The translations under genes were made by a program, and so were the position numbers. Positions 17,940 through 27,613 of a stretch of DNA of 64,000 nt are shown here, piece after piece. The first letter of the stretch is position 1; every line of letters begins with the position of its first letter. The notes below the pieces were generated by a model, which was not told the origin of the DNA, searched no databases, and was given only the letters and a program-made list of their open reading frames with translations. Source of the stretch: DASUAS01 sp963819475 (lineage in GTDB: Bacteria; Actinomycetota; Acidimicrobiia; IMCC26256; DASPTH01); contig CAWFWE010000003.1 in the NCBI GenBank assembly GCA_963819475.1, positions 248,001 through 312,000 on the forward strand. Reading direction: 5' to 3'.

Positions 17940-18566
17940 GTGGCGAATGGCACTCCGATGGGACGTACCGTGACCGCTTCCTCCGATCCCAGGACCGGCG
18001 AGCGCACGGTCCCACCGACCGGGTGGGAGCACCAGGTGCGCGACCGGGTCGCCGCCGGCGACGACACCGCCCTGCGCGAGGTCTACGACCAGTACTCGTC
18101 GTTCGTCCACGGCCTCGCCGTGCGCGTCATCGGTGACACACGCGCCGCCGAGGACGTCAGCCAGGACGTGTTCGTGGCGTTCTGGGAACGCCCGGCCGCG
18201 TACGACCCCGGGCGCGGCAGCCTCCGGACCTGGCTGGGCACCTTGACCCACCGCCGTGCCGTCGACCACGTGCGCCGCGAGGAGGCGCGCCGCCGTCGCG
18301 CCGAGCGCGACGCGAGTCGCGCTGTGGCGGCACCCGACGTCGAGGAGATGGCGACCGCACTGCTCACCGCCGAGCGCGTGCGCGCCGCGCTCGAGCTGCT
18401 CCCTCCCGACCAGCGCCGGGCCATCCAGCTCGCGTACTTCGGTGGGAAGACCTACCGCCAGGTCGCGGAGACGCTCGGCATCCCGGAAGGCACCGCGAAG
18501 TCACGACTGCGTCTGGCGCTGCGGCGGATCGCCGATGCCCTCGAAGCCGAAGGAGGTGAGTGGTGA
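17940..18566 (+). CDS. ECF RNA polymerase sigma factor
   Basis: A 208-residue group 4 sigma factor. Region 2 reads YDQYSSFVHGLAVRVIGDTRAAEDVSQDVFVAFWERP, and region 4 reads LLPPDQRRAIQLAYFGGKTYRQVAETLGIPEGTAKSRLRLALRRI. The family directs polymerase to stress promoters and is held by an anti-sigma factor. GTG 17940 follows GGAGGGAGGG; homology begins near residue 28, so a later start is possible. The stop overlaps the next start (GTGA), coupling it to its presumed anti-sigma partner. Confidence 0.9.
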   Translation: MANGTPMGRTVTASSDPRTGERTVPPTGWEHQVRDRVAAGDDTALREVYDQYSSFVHGLAVRVIGDTRAAEDVSQDVFVAFWERPAAYDPGRGSLRTWLGTLTHRRAVDHVRREEARRRRAERDASRAVAAPDVEEMATALLTAERVRAALELLPPDQRRAIQLAYFGGKTYRQVAETLGIPEGTAKSRLRLALRRIADALEAEGGEW

Positions 18567-19573
18567 GCGCACGACCCGAGCTCAGCGACGCTGAGGTCGA
18601 GGAGCTGCTCGGCGTGTACGCGCTCGACGCGTGCGAGCCCGACGAGGCCGCCGCGATCGAAGCGGTGCTGGCAAGCCGGCCCGACCTGGCCCTCGAGGCC
18701 GACCGCCTCTCCCGGGCGGCGGCGTGGATCGGCGCCACCGAGGCGACGCGACCTCCGCCCCGAATGCGGACCGAGGTGCTCGCCGCGGCGGCGGCGCGCC
18801 CTCAGCGCACTGCCGACGCGGTGCTCGACGTGTACCTCTCGCTCTCGGAGCGGTTCGGGCGCGCGGTCGACGACCTGCCCGACGCCGCGCTCGACGTCGT
18901 CACCCCGAACGGGCTCACGGCCCACGACCTGGTCGTGCACCTGGCCGCGCAGGAGAGCCTCCTCGCCCAGAACCTCGGCGTGCCGACGTTCGACGCCGTG
19001 CGCGAGGAGCAGATCGTCGCCCGCACGGACGCGTTCCTGCCCCGCTTCGCCGACCGTGATCTCACCGCTGCGGTCGCGCTCTGGCGCGCGTCGGTCGAGG
19101 CCAACCGGGCCTGGGCGGTCGCCAATCCCGACCGCAGCGCGATCTGGCGCGGCCTGGGGCTCACCCGCGACGACACCTTGCTCGTGCGGTCGTTCGAGGC
19201 CTGGATCCACGCCGACGACCTGTGGCGCGCGGCGGAGCAGCCGACGACGCCGCCGGAGACCCGCCACCTGTCGCTCATGTCCGACCTGGCCGGGCGGATC
19301 CTGCCCCTCGCGTTGGCGGTGGCCGGCCGCACGCACGACGACGTGACCGCACGGCTGGTGCTCACGGGCGACGGCGGTGGCGAGTGGCTGGTCCCGATGG
19401 GCTCCGGCGTCACCGGCGCGACGCCCGCGGTGACCATCACCGCCGACGTGCTCGATTGGTGCCGGCTCGTGGGGGACCGGATCGCCCCGGCCGATCTCCG
19501 CCACACGATCGACGGCGATCCCGAGCTCGGCCGCGACCTCGTGGTCGCAGCCCCGGCGCTGGCGACGCTCTAG
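18563..19573 (+). CDS. Anti-sigma factor fused to a maleylpyruvate-isomerase-like (MDMPI) domain
   Basis: A 336-residue protein coupled to the ECF sigma factor. Residues about 8-60 (VEELLGVYALDACEPDEAAAIEAVL) resemble the RskA/zf-HC2 anti-sigma N-terminus but lack its His/Cys zinc ligands. From about residue 90, VLDVYLSLSERFGRAVDDLP, TAHDLVVHLAAQE and FEAWIHADDLWRAAE form a DinB/MDMPI fold with the His...Glu-x3-His metal set of mycothiol-dependent isomerases. No transmembrane helix is visible, unlike most anti-sigma factors. I infer a cytosolic, perhaps mycothiol- or metal-responsive switch. Confidence 0.75.
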   Translation: MSARPELSDAEVEELLGVYALDACEPDEAAAIEAVLASRPDLALEADRLSRAAAWIGATEATRPPPRMRTEVLAAAAARPQRTADAVLDVYLSLSERFGRAVDDLPDAALDVVTPNGLTAHDLVVHLAAQESLLAQNLGVPTFDAVREEQIVARTDAFLPRFADRDLTAAVALWRASVEANRAWAVANPDRSAIWRGLGLTRDDTLLVRSFEAWIHADDLWRAAEQPTTPPETRHLSLMSDLAGRILPLALAVAGRTHDDVTARLVLTGDGGGEWLVPMGSGVTGATPAVTITADVLDWCRLVGDRIAPADLRHTIDGDPELGRDLVVAAPALATL

Positions 19574-19575
19574 CG

Positions 19576-19692
19576 ATGCCGCGGAACCGTGTTCGCGAGC
19601 GAACGGCTGCGAGCCGGGTAGCCCGAGCTCGCAGTGAGCGAGCCATCGTGCCGGAGGACGCGACGGCGCAGCGGAATCGACGATCGAGCTAG
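19576..19692 (+). repeat. Single diverged junction repeat (two hairpins) with an open micro-ORF
   Basis: Directly after the anti-sigma stop. The first half holds CTGCGAG-C-CGGG-TAG-CCCG-AG-CTCGCAG, and its reverse complement matches the menB-menA insert over both flanks (GGCTCGCTC...CGCAGCCGTTCGCTC). The second half, GTGCCGGAGGACGC then GACGGCGCAGCGGAATCGAC, matches the core of arrays A and C. It is open from ATG 19576 to TAG 19692 (38 codons). No same-strand gene follows; the stop shares a CTAG with the stop of the convergent gene. Confidence 0.65.
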
Positions 19693-19982
19693 CTGCCGGC
19701 GGCGGCGGCACCGTCGGTGGCCCCGCTGTCGCCCTCGGCCAGCTCGGCCTCGGCCGCATTGATCTCGGCGACGATGCGGGCGATCTCGACCTCGGGGTCG
19801 AGCCCCTCGGGGGTGCGGTCGGCGCGCTGGTCGTAGACGACGCCGCCGAGCTCCTCCTTGAGGTCGGAGATCTTCTTCTTGAGCTTCTGCTCGTCGATCT
19901 TCTCCTGACCGGCCTTCACGCCTTCCTTGGCGAGGTCGGCGCCCTTCTGCGCGGTTTCCTTGACCTTGTCGAGAAGACCCAT
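19689..19982 (-). CDS. Small charged coiled-coil protein, 97 aa
   Basis: MGLLDKVKETAQKGADLAKEG opens a Lys/Glu-rich helix with a heptad-like pattern (IDEQKLKKKISDLKEELGGV), followed by VYDQRADRTPEG and an acidic Ala/Gly tail. No signal peptide or membrane segment. Similar small MGLLDKAKE-type proteins are common and uncharacterised in Actinobacteria; they look like LEA-like or scaffold proteins. AGGGAGCGCC precedes the ATG. Confidence 0.75.
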   Translation of the reverse strand: MGLLDKVKETAQKGADLAKEGVKAGQEKIDEQKLKKKISDLKEELGGVVYDQRADRTPEGLDPEVEIARIVAEINAAEAELAEGDSGATDGAAAAGS

Positions 19983-20026
19983 GGCGCGCTCCCTGTGTGA
20001 CGCTGAAGACGGTGGAGCTCGCGATG

Positions 20027-23000
20027 TTATGCGGGGCGCTGCTCCACGAGCACGAGTCGCCGCGACGCGAGTTCCTCGGGCGGGCCGAGGTGATACCCCT
20101 GTGCACGGTCGCAGCCGAGCTCGCGGAGGCGCACGCGCTGCTCCTCCGTCTCGACGCCCTCGGCGGCCACGACCATGCCGAGCGTGTGGGCCATGTCGAT
20201 GGTGGCGGCGACGATCGCGTCGTCGGCCGCGCTCCGGCCGAGCCCTTCCAAGAACATGTCGTGGATCTTCAGCTCGTCGAACGGGAACTTGCGCAGGTAG
20301 GTCAGGGACGACCCGCCGGTGCCGAAGTCGTCGATGGCGAGCCGCACCCCGAGCTCCTTGAGCGCGCGGAGCGTGTCGCCGGTTGCGTCGAGGTCGTCGA
20401 GCAGCGCGCTCTCGGCCACCTCGAGGCAGAGACGGCCCGGGTCGACGGCGAAGTCCTGCAGCGCGCGCGCGACGAGGGCGGGGAAGTCGGGCCGCTGCAG
20501 CTGGCGGCCCGAGACGTTGGTCGCGACCGACAGCCGTTCCCCCGTGGAGCCGTCGGCGGCGGGCGAGCGCAGCAGCTCGCACGCGCGCCCGAGCACCCAC
20601 TCGCCGATGGGGACGATGATGCCGGTCTCTTCCGCGACGCGCAGGAAGTCGCTGGGCATGACGAGGCCCCGCACCGGGTGGTTCCAGCGCAACAGGGCCT
20701 CGACCGCAACCCGGCGGCCGGTGGGGAGGTCGAACTGGGGCTGGAACAGCACCCGCAGCTCGTTCTGCTGCAGCGCACGCCGGAGCGCGCGCTCGGTCAG
20801 CAGCCGGGACACCGCCTGGGTGTGCATGGCCTCGTCGAACAGCTCGTGACGGGCACCGCCGCGGCGCTTGGCGCGGTACATCGCGGCGTCGGCGTCCTGC
20901 AGCAGGGTCGACGCGTGGTCGGAGGCGCGGCGGGTGACCGCGATACCGATGCTCGCCGACACCGTCACCTCGGCGCGTGAGAGCACGAACGGCTCGACGA
21001 ACGCGTCCGCGGCGCGCTCGGCCAGCTCGACCGCCTGGCGCTCGTCGCTGAGGTCTTCGCACAGCACCACGAACTCGTCGCCGCCGAAGCGGGCGATGGT
21101 GTCCTGGCGGCGGACGCTCGTGCTGAGTCGCCGGCTCACCGCGGCCAGGAGCTCGTCGCCGGTCTCGTGGCCGAGCCCGTCGTTCACCAGCTTGAACCGG
21201 TCGAGGTCGACGAAGAGCACCGCGACCATGGCGTCGTCGTCGGCGTCGGCGAGGCGGGCGAGCGCGTGCTCGATCCGGTCCTGCACGAGCGCGCGGTTGG
21301 GAAGCCCGGTGAGCGTGTCGTGCAGCGCGAGGTGTCCGAGCTCCTTGGTACGCGCGTCGCGGTCGATCGCGACGGCGACGAGGTCGCGGGCCCGCTCGAG
21401 CACCGCGAGCTGCTCCGCTTCGGGCTCGCGAACGTTGCGCAGGAAGAAGGAGAAGACCCCCAGGAAGTCGCTACCGTCGGGCGTGCGGATGGGCATCGAC
21501 CAGAGCCCGCGCAGGCCGTACGAGGCGCACAGGTCCGCGACGGCCGGCCGCGCGCCGTCGCGTTCTATGTCGGGCGTCACGCGGAGACCCGTCGCGCCGA
21601 AGGCGGCCTCGACGTCCTCGATGGTGGTGAGCTCGCTCACCGCCCGCACGTAGTCGTCCGGCAGAGTGGGCGCGGCGACGCACACCAACGTGCCCTCGTC
21701 GGGGTCGTACAAGCGGATGGAGCCGGCGCCGTCCGGTATGTAGTCCTCGACCGCCTCGAGGATGATGGTGAGCGTCTCCGGCACCGGCGCGCCCGACAGG
21801 ACGAGCTCCAGCACCCGCGTCTGGGCTTGCGCGAACGCGCCGGCCCGTTTGCGGTCGGTGACGTCCCTGAGGTTGCCGACGATGCCCGCGACCGCGGGTT
21901 CGTGCAGCTGGTTCGTCCAGGTCGCCTCGACCCACCGCCAGCACTCGCCGTCGAACACGTGGAACTCGGTGTCGAACGGCTCGTCCGGATGCGACCGCAG
22001 CGCGTCGTACAGCGCGTGGCTCTGGTCGACGCCCTCGGGATCGAGGTACTCGGTGAAGCTGGTCCCCACGAGATCGTTCGACTGACGCCCGAAGACGTGG
22101 TCGACCGCCGGACTGATGTACTTCACCCGGCCGGACTTGCTGATGACCACGATGATGTCGGTGGCGTGCTGCACGAGCGCGCGGAACCTCGCCTCGCTCT
22201 CGGCCAGGACGACGCGCGCCTGGTTCGTCTCGTCGACCAGACGGGTGATGCGCCACGCCACCCCGACGGCGGCGACGCCCGTGATCACCGCAAGCACCAC
22301 CGCCGCGCTCGAACCGGAATCGTCGAGGATGACGACCGCGGGCGCCGCGAACAACGCGGCCCCCAGCACGACCATTCGGGCGCGTCCGCGGCGCACCAGG
22401 CCGGCATCGCCGGTCTCCCACAGCGCGCGCATCGACGGGTGCATCACCGCCGCCGCGAGCAGGAAGTACGAGATCGGCCAGAGCGCGTCGAGCGCGCCCC
22501 GTCGGTGTAGGTGCCGTCGGCCACCAGCCGGGCGTAGAGCACGTCGGCCACCAGCATCGCCCCGAGCCCGGCGAAGAGGAGCCAGGCGGCGGGCGTCCAG
22601 CGCGGCAGCGAGAACACCGCGTGCACGACGACGACGACGAGCAGGATGTCCATGATCGGGTACGCCACCGACACGATCCGCTCGGCGCTGGCGCCCGAGG
22701 TGCTATCGAGGACCGGGGTGACCACCCACTGCCACATGACCGCGGAGAGCGCGATCGCGACCATGATGCTGTCGATCGTGGTCTCGCGGTCGTACCGGGC
22801 CCGCGCCAGCCGGGCGAGGGCGATCGCCAGCACCGGGTAGGCGAGGAGGTACAGGACGTCGGAGTACGGGAAGCCGTCGGTCTGGCCGAAGCCGCGCTGG
22901 GCCACGTCGAAGACGACGTCGCCGGCCGCGAAGAGCAGCAGCGCCACCGCGACCAGCTGCCAGACCCCACGGCGCCCCGGCTCGTTGCGAGCGATGCCGT

Positions 23001-23220
23001 AGACGGCGCCGGCCGCGGCGATCAGGGCGACGGCGTCGAATGCGAACGAACGGGCGTTGGCGGTCGGCAGCAGGAGGGCTAGGAGCGAGACCGCGATCCC
23101 GCTCGCGACGAAGCACCAGGCCACCCGGCCCGGGAGATCCGGGCGCGCGTCGGCCCTCGGCCCACCCGGTGCTCCCGCCCGATCATGTGTCGCGGGCCCC
23201 CCCGCGACGGCGCTCGTCAT
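20027..23220 (-). CDS. Membrane GGDEF-EAL cyclic-di-GMP enzyme with PAS and GAF domains (frameshifted)
   Basis: About 1,060 residues. The N-terminal 300 residues form some eight hydrophobic segments (VAWCFVASGIAVSLLALLL to WLLFAGLGAMLVADVLYA), then YFLLAAAVMHPSM in the next frame; the shift lies at 22496-22500 in a GGGG run. Next come a PAS domain (ARFRALVQHATDIIVVISKSG), a GAF domain, GGDEF with an intact RFGGDEF, and EAL with intact EALLRW and DDFGTG. Both the diguanylate cyclase and phosphodiesterase signatures are complete, so the net activity cannot be called. A start at 23220 (MTSAVAGGP) has TATCGT 9 bases upstream. Confidence 0.88.
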
Positions 23221-23344
23221 GCCGAGATGACGATAATCCGGTGACGCTCCGTGAGCAAACGTCGCGTACCGTGAGAAGCGGCGGGGCCGTCCGTGGTGGG
23301 GCAGGCTGGTGACGGCGGTGACCACCGGATCGTGGGAGGCGAGG

Positions 23345-24193
23345 ATGGACGAGTTCCGGGACCGGGTGGCGGTCGTCACCGGTGGGGCCAGCGGCATCGG
23401 CCGGGCCCTCGCCGAGCGGTTCGCCGCCGCCGGGATGCGGCTCGTGCTGGCCGACGTGGAGGGGGCGGCGCTCGCCGCCACCGTGGCCGACTTCGACGCC
23501 GGGGGTGCGACCGCCATCGGGGTCCGCGCCGACGTGGCGGTGGCGGCCGACGTCGACCGGGTTCGCGACCGGGCGCTCGAGGCCTTCGGCGCGGTGCACG
23601 TGGTCTGCAACAACGCCGGGGTGGGTGGAGGTGGGATCATCGGCGCGCCGCTCGAGCTCTGGGACTGGGTGCTCGGGGTGAACCTCTACGGCGTGGTGCA
23701 CGGCGTGCACACCTTCCTGCCGCTCCTGCTCGAGCAGGACGAGGGTCACATCGTGAACACCGCCTCGCTGGCTGGGCTCGGCGGAGTGGCCGCGCTCGGC
23801 ATCTACTGCACGTCGAAGTTCGCCGTCGTCGGGCTCAGCGAGTCGTTGCACCACGACCTCGCGGCACGCGGGAGCAACGTCGGCGTCTCGGTGCTGTGTC
23901 CCGGGTTCGTGCAGACGCAGATCGGTCGCTCCGACCGCAACGCGCCGGCGTCGCTGCGGAGCTGGGTCGACTCGCCCGACGCGGCGGGCATGCGCGACAT
24001 GGCCGAGGCGTTGGCCGCCGCAGGGATCCCACCCGCGACGGTTGCCGATGCGGTGTTCGACGCGGTCGCACAGCGGCGCTTCTTCGTTGTGCCGCACGAG
24101 CACGTCGCGTTGGCGACGACGCGCGCCCGGCTCCAGTGGATGGAGGGCGGCGATCCGCCCCATCTCGACGCCAGCCGGGCCGTGCAGCCGTAG
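23345..24193 (+). CDS. Short-chain dehydrogenase/reductase
   Basis: A 282-residue classical SDR with VTGGASGIGRALAERF (TGxxxGxG), the NNAG motif in VVCNNAGVGGG, Ser in IVNTASLAG, and the YxxxK pair in YCTSKFAVVGLSES. The C-terminus carries SDRNAP...PPATVADAVFDAV, common in actinobacterial SDRs annotated as acting on lipid or steroid ketones. GGGAGGCGAGG precedes the ATG. The substrate is unknown. Confidence 0.88.
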   Translation: MDEFRDRVAVVTGGASGIGRALAERFAAAGMRLVLADVEGAALAATVADFDAGGATAIGVRADVAVAADVDRVRDRALEAFGAVHVVCNNAGVGGGGIIGAPLELWDWVLGVNLYGVVHGVHTFLPLLLEQDEGHIVNTASLAGLGGVAALGIYCTSKFAVVGLSESLHHDLAARGSNVGVSVLCPGFVQTQIGRSDRNAPASLRSWVDSPDAAGMRDMAEALAAAGIPPATVADAVFDAVAQRRFFVVPHEHVALATTRARLQWMEGGDPPHLDASRAVQP

Positions 24194-24216
24194 GCGAGGG
24201 TGAGAAGGCGGTCGCG

Positions 24217-25665
24217 TCAGGCGAAGACGGGTGGGTGCCGGTCGTGCCAGGGCCGCGCGGTCTCGAGCTGCGCCGCCACCCGGAACAGGAGGTCCTCCCT
24301 CCCGGTCGCCGCGACGAGCTGCACGCCGATGGGGACACCCTCGTGCCACCACAGGGGCACCGACATCGCCGGCTGCCCGGTGACGTTGAAGGGCACGGTG
24401 AACGCGACGTAGGGAATCGCCGCGACCACCGCGCCTTCGGCGTCGGCGCCCCGGATCTCGCCGAGCGGGGCGGGTGGCTTCGCCATGGTCGGCGTGAGGA
24501 GGAGGTCGAAGCCGTCCCCGTCGCGCTCCCACCAACGCGCCATCCGCCGCGACCACGCCCGCAACGACTCGACCGCCTCCAGGTAGGCGTCGGCGGTGAC
24601 CGCACGCCCGAGCTCGGCCTGCGCCCACGTGAGCGGCTCGACATCGTCGGGCCCGAGCTCGCGGCCCGCCATCGCGCCGAGCCGCCGCAGATCGAACGCG
24701 GTGCTGGCGGCGAGCACGGTGCTGAAGTGCACGAGGAGCTCGATGCCGTCGAGCGGCTCCGGGTAGGCGTTGTCGACGACCGTGTGGCCGCCGACCTCCG
24801 CGAGCAGCACGGTCGCGTCGTCGGCCGCCGCACTACAGGCGCCATCGACCTCCACGAGCCCTGCTGGTGTGCGCCGCGACAGCACGCCGATGCGCAGCGC
24901 ACCCGGGTCCGCGCCCACCTCCGCGGCGAACGGCCGCACCGGCGGCGCCGCGGCGTACGGATCGCCCGGCCGGGGACCCGAGATGGCGTCGAGCGCGGCG
25001 GCGCTGTCGCGCACCGAGCGGCTCACGACGTGCCGGACGACGAGCCCGGCCCACGCCTCACCGTCGTCGGGACCGAGTGACACCCGCCCACGGGTCGGCT
25101 TGAGGCCGAACAGACCGCACACGCTGGCCGGGATGCGGATCGAGCCGCCGCCGTCGCCCGCGTGCGCGAACGGCACCATCCCCGATGCGACCGCCGCCGC
25201 GCTGCCGCCGCTCGATCCGCCGGGGGACCGGTCGAGGTCCCATGGGTTGCGGGCGGGACCGTAGGCGTGCGATTCCGTCGTCGGCAGCAGACCCAGCTCC
25301 GGCGTGTTGGTCTTGCCCACGATCACGCACCCGGCGGCGCGCAGGCCTGCGAACAGGTAGGAGTCGTGGTCGGGGGTGTGCGCGCGGTCGCGCAGGAGCC
25401 GGTTGCCGAGGTGGAGCGGTTCACCAGCCAGGGCACCGTCGAGGTCCTTCACCAGCACCGGCACGCCGCGGAACGGACCGTCGGGCGCGTGGTCGGCCTC
25501 GGCGCGGGCGCGCTCGTCGCGACGGTGGATCACCGCGTTGAGCTGCGGGTTCACCGCCTCGATGCGCGCCAGCGCGGCGTCGACGAGCTCGCGAGGCGAC
25601 ACCGCGCCGTCGCGCACCAGCGCCGCCTGCGCGATGGCGTCGAGCGCGGCGAGATCGTCGGCCAT
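24217..25665 (-). CDS. Amidase-signature family amidase
   Basis: A 482-residue enzyme of the GatA-like amidase superfamily. The Ser-cisSer-Lys triad is visible: GVPVLVKDLDG (Lys), SPGGSSGGSAAAVASG (cis-Ser) and HAGDGGGSIRIPAS (Ser). It is not GatA, because the second gat-specific half differs and a true gatA lies at 2.3 kb. Typical substrates are aryl or aliphatic amides. TACCGT lies 6 bases before ATG 25665, a leaderless start. It converges with the SDR gene. Confidence 0.87.
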   Translation of the reverse strand: MADDLAALDAIAQAALVRDGAVSPRELVDAALARIEAVNPQLNAVIHRRDERARAEADHAPDGPFRGVPVLVKDLDGALAGEPLHLGNRLLRDRAHTPDHDSYLFAGLRAAGCVIVGKTNTPELGLLPTTESHAYGPARNPWDLDRSPGGSSGGSAAAVASGMVPFAHAGDGGGSIRIPASVCGLFGLKPTRGRVSLGPDDGEAWAGLVVRHVVSRSVRDSAAALDAISGPRPGDPYAAAPPVRPFAAEVGADPGALRIGVLSRRTPAGLVEVDGACSAAADDATVLLAEVGGHTVVDNAYPEPLDGIELLVHFSTVLAASTAFDLRRLGAMAGRELGPDDVEPLTWAQAELGRAVTADAYLEAVESLRAWSRRMARWWERDGDGFDLLLTPTMAKPPAPLGEIRGADAEGAVVAAIPYVAFTVPFNVTGQPAMSVPLWWHEGVPIGVQLVAATGREDLLFRVAAQLETARPWHDRHPPVFA

Positions 25666-25671
25666 GGCACG

Positions 25672-25677
25672 ACGGTA
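25672..25677 (-). promoter_or_regulatory. -10 element of amidase gene
   Basis: TACCGT on the minus strand, 6 bases before ATG 25665. Confidence 0.55.
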
Positions 25678-25691
25678 CTGCGACCGGCCGG

Positions 25692-26717
25692 TCAGGTCTC
25701 GCGTACGACGTCGGCCGCGGGTTTGTCGTCGCGCACGCCGCGGAAGCGCGGCGCGCGCAGGACGCCGGCGCTCGTCCATTCGTGGAACGCGACCTCCACC
25801 ACCACCTCCGGTTCCACCCACACCGCATCGCGGAGGCGGGGTGCGCCGACGAAGGGCGACGTCGGACGATGCAACCGCCGCAACTGCGTCTCGAGCCGAC
25901 CGCGTTGGGCTCCGTTGATGCCGGAGCCGACGCGGCCGGCGAAGCGCAACACGTCGCGACCGTCCTCCACGTCGTGGTAACCCACGAGCAGCGAACCGAG
26001 CCGGCCGTCCAACCGTCCCGCGCCCGGGAGCCAACCGCCGACCACGAGCTCCTGGCCGAGCGTCGGCTTGACCTTGCGCCACGTGTCGGCCCGCTTGCCC
26101 GGGAGGTAGGTGCTGTCGCGGCGCTTGGCGACGACGCCCTCGAGCCCGAGCTGCTCGGCGGCCTCCAGCACGTGCGCGCCGCCGCCGTAGGCGGTGGGCG
26201 GGGTCTGCCACGCGGGCCCGGCGAGACCGAGGCGCTCGAGCACCGCACGCCGGTCGGTGTACGGCAGCTCACAGGTGGAGTGGCCGTCGAGCCAGAGCAC
26301 GTCGAACACCATGTAGACCACAGATCGGTCGGCGACGCCCCGGCGGATGGCGGCCGCGCTGCCGGCCTGCATCCGCGGTTGCAACCGCTCGAAGCGTGGC
26401 ACCCCGGCGTCGTCGAGGGCGACGATCTCACCGTCGAGCAGGGCGTCGAGGCCGCCGAGCGCGTCCGGGAGGCCGGCGAGCTCGGGGAAGCGGGCGGTGG
26501 CGTCGTTGCCGGCCCGCGACGTGGCCCACACGTCGCCCCGCTCGACGCCGACGAGGGCGCGCATGCCGTCCCACTTCATCTCGTAGGCCCACAGCGGGTC
26601 GTCGGGCGGCAGGTCGGTGGCGGGCACCGCGAGCATGGGCCGGAGGTCGCGGGGGACGCGGGGCGGGGCGATGCGCCGAGGGTACCGAGCCGCGGGTGCC
26701 GCGCTACCGTACGACAT
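25692..26717 (-). CDS. ATP-dependent DNA ligase (LigC/LigD-ligase type)
   Basis: Nucleotidyltransferase plus OB-fold, lacking the N-terminal DNA-binding domain of replicative ligases. Motif I is YEMKWDGMRAL (K-W-D-G, adenylated Lys), motif III is LLDGEIVALD, motif IV is GLEGVVAKRRDSTY and motif V is WRKVKP; GRLGSLLVGYHD opens the OB-fold. Proteins like this act in end joining or repair in Actinobacteria. The start is uncertain: ATG 26717 is the upstream choice and ATG 26636 the shortest. A TACCCT hexamer sits 6 bases before an in-frame ATC at 26672, which would be a non-standard start. Confidence 0.85.
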   Translation of the reverse strand: MSYGSAAPAARYPRRIAPPRVPRDLRPMLAVPATDLPPDDPLWAYEMKWDGMRALVGVERGDVWATSRAGNDATARFPELAGLPDALGGLDALLDGEIVALDDAGVPRFERLQPRMQAGSAAAIRRGVADRSVVYMVFDVLWLDGHSTCELPYTDRRAVLERLGLAGPAWQTPPTAYGGGAHVLEAAEQLGLEGVVAKRRDSTYLPGKRADTWRKVKPTLGQELVVGGWLPGAGRLDGRLGSLLVGYHDVEDGRDVLRFAGRVGSGINGAQRGRLETQLRRLHRPTSPFVGAPRLRDAVWVEPEVVVEVAFHEWTSAGVLRAPRFRGVRDDKPAADVVRET

Positions 26718-26752
26718 TCGTAGGAGTGATCGCTCCAAGAGTGGAGACACCC

Positions 26753-27613
26753 ATGAACGACGTCACGACGACGAGCCCCCGGGAGATCCGGCCCGGCGCC
26801 GACTGGGACCTGGTCGACGCCGGTTACGGCGACATCCGGTACGAGACCAGCGACGGCATCGCCAAGATCACGATCTGCCGGCCCGAGGTGCGCAACGCCT
26901 TCCGGCCCCAGACCCTGTTCGAGCTCCAGGACGCGTTCGAGCGGGCCCGGAACGACCGCGACATCGGCGTCATCGTGCTCACCGGCGAGGGGCCCGACGC
27001 CTTCTGCTCGGGCGGCGACCAGCGCATCCGGGGTGACGACGGCTACGTGGGCGACGACGGCATCGGCCGCCTCAACGTGCTCGACCTCCAGATCCTCATC
27101 CGCCGGGTCCCGAAGCCGGTCGTCGCCATGGTGGCGGGCTACGCGATCGGGGGCGGCCACGTGCTCCACGTGGTGTGCGACCTCACCATCGCGGCCGACA
27201 ACGCACGCTTCGGCCAGACCGGTCCGCGCGTCGGCTCGTTCGACGGTGGGTACGGGTCGGGGTTGCTGGCGCGGTCGGTGGGACAGAAGAAGGCGCGCGA
27301 GATCTGGTTCCTGTGCCGGCAGTACGACGCGCAGGAGGCGTTCGACATGGGACTGGTGAACACCGTGGTGGCGCTCGAGGAGCTCGAGGAGGAGACGGTG
27401 GCGTGGTGCCGGCAGATGCTGGAGCACAGCCCGCTCGCGCTGCGCATGATCAAGGCGTCGTGCAACGCGGCGGACGACGGGCTCGCCGGCATCCAGCAGC
27501 TCGCCGGTGACGCGACGCTCCTCTACTACATGGGCGAGGAGGCGCAGGAGGGCAAGCGCGCGTACCTCGAGAAGCGCAAGCCCGACTTCGACCAGTTCCC
27601 GAAGCGGCCTTGA
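26753..27613 (+). CDS. menB: 1,4-dihydroxy-2-naphthoyl-CoA synthase
   Basis: MenB (286 aa) closes the second ring of menaquinone by Claisen condensation of o-succinylbenzoyl-CoA. It is told from other crotonases by CSGGDQRIRGDDGYVG, MVAGYAIGGGHVLHVVCDL, GQTGPRVGSFDGGYGS and ARSVGQKKAREIWFLCRQY, and the KRKPDFDQFPKRP tail. GGAGACACCC precedes the ATG. First gene of the men cluster, divergent from the DNA ligase. Confidence 0.96.
   Translation: MNDVTTTSPREIRPGADWDLVDAGYGDIRYETSDGIAKITICRPEVRNAFRPQTLFELQDAFERARNDRDIGVIVLTGEGPDAFCSGGDQRIRGDDGYVGDDGIGRLNVLDLQILIRRVPKPVVAMVAGYAIGGGHVLHVVCDLTIAADNARFGQTGPRVGSFDGGYGSGLLARSVGQKKAREIWFLCRQYDAQEAFDMGLVNTVVALEELEEETVAWCRQMLEHSPLALRMIKASCNAADDGLAGIQQLAGDATLLYYMGEEAQEGKRAYLEKRKPDFDQFPKRP

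Noticed and set aside
24217..25665. A second gatA
   Set aside because: It shares the amidase signature but lacks the GatA-specific YYVIAPAEASSNLARYDG region; it is a general amidase.
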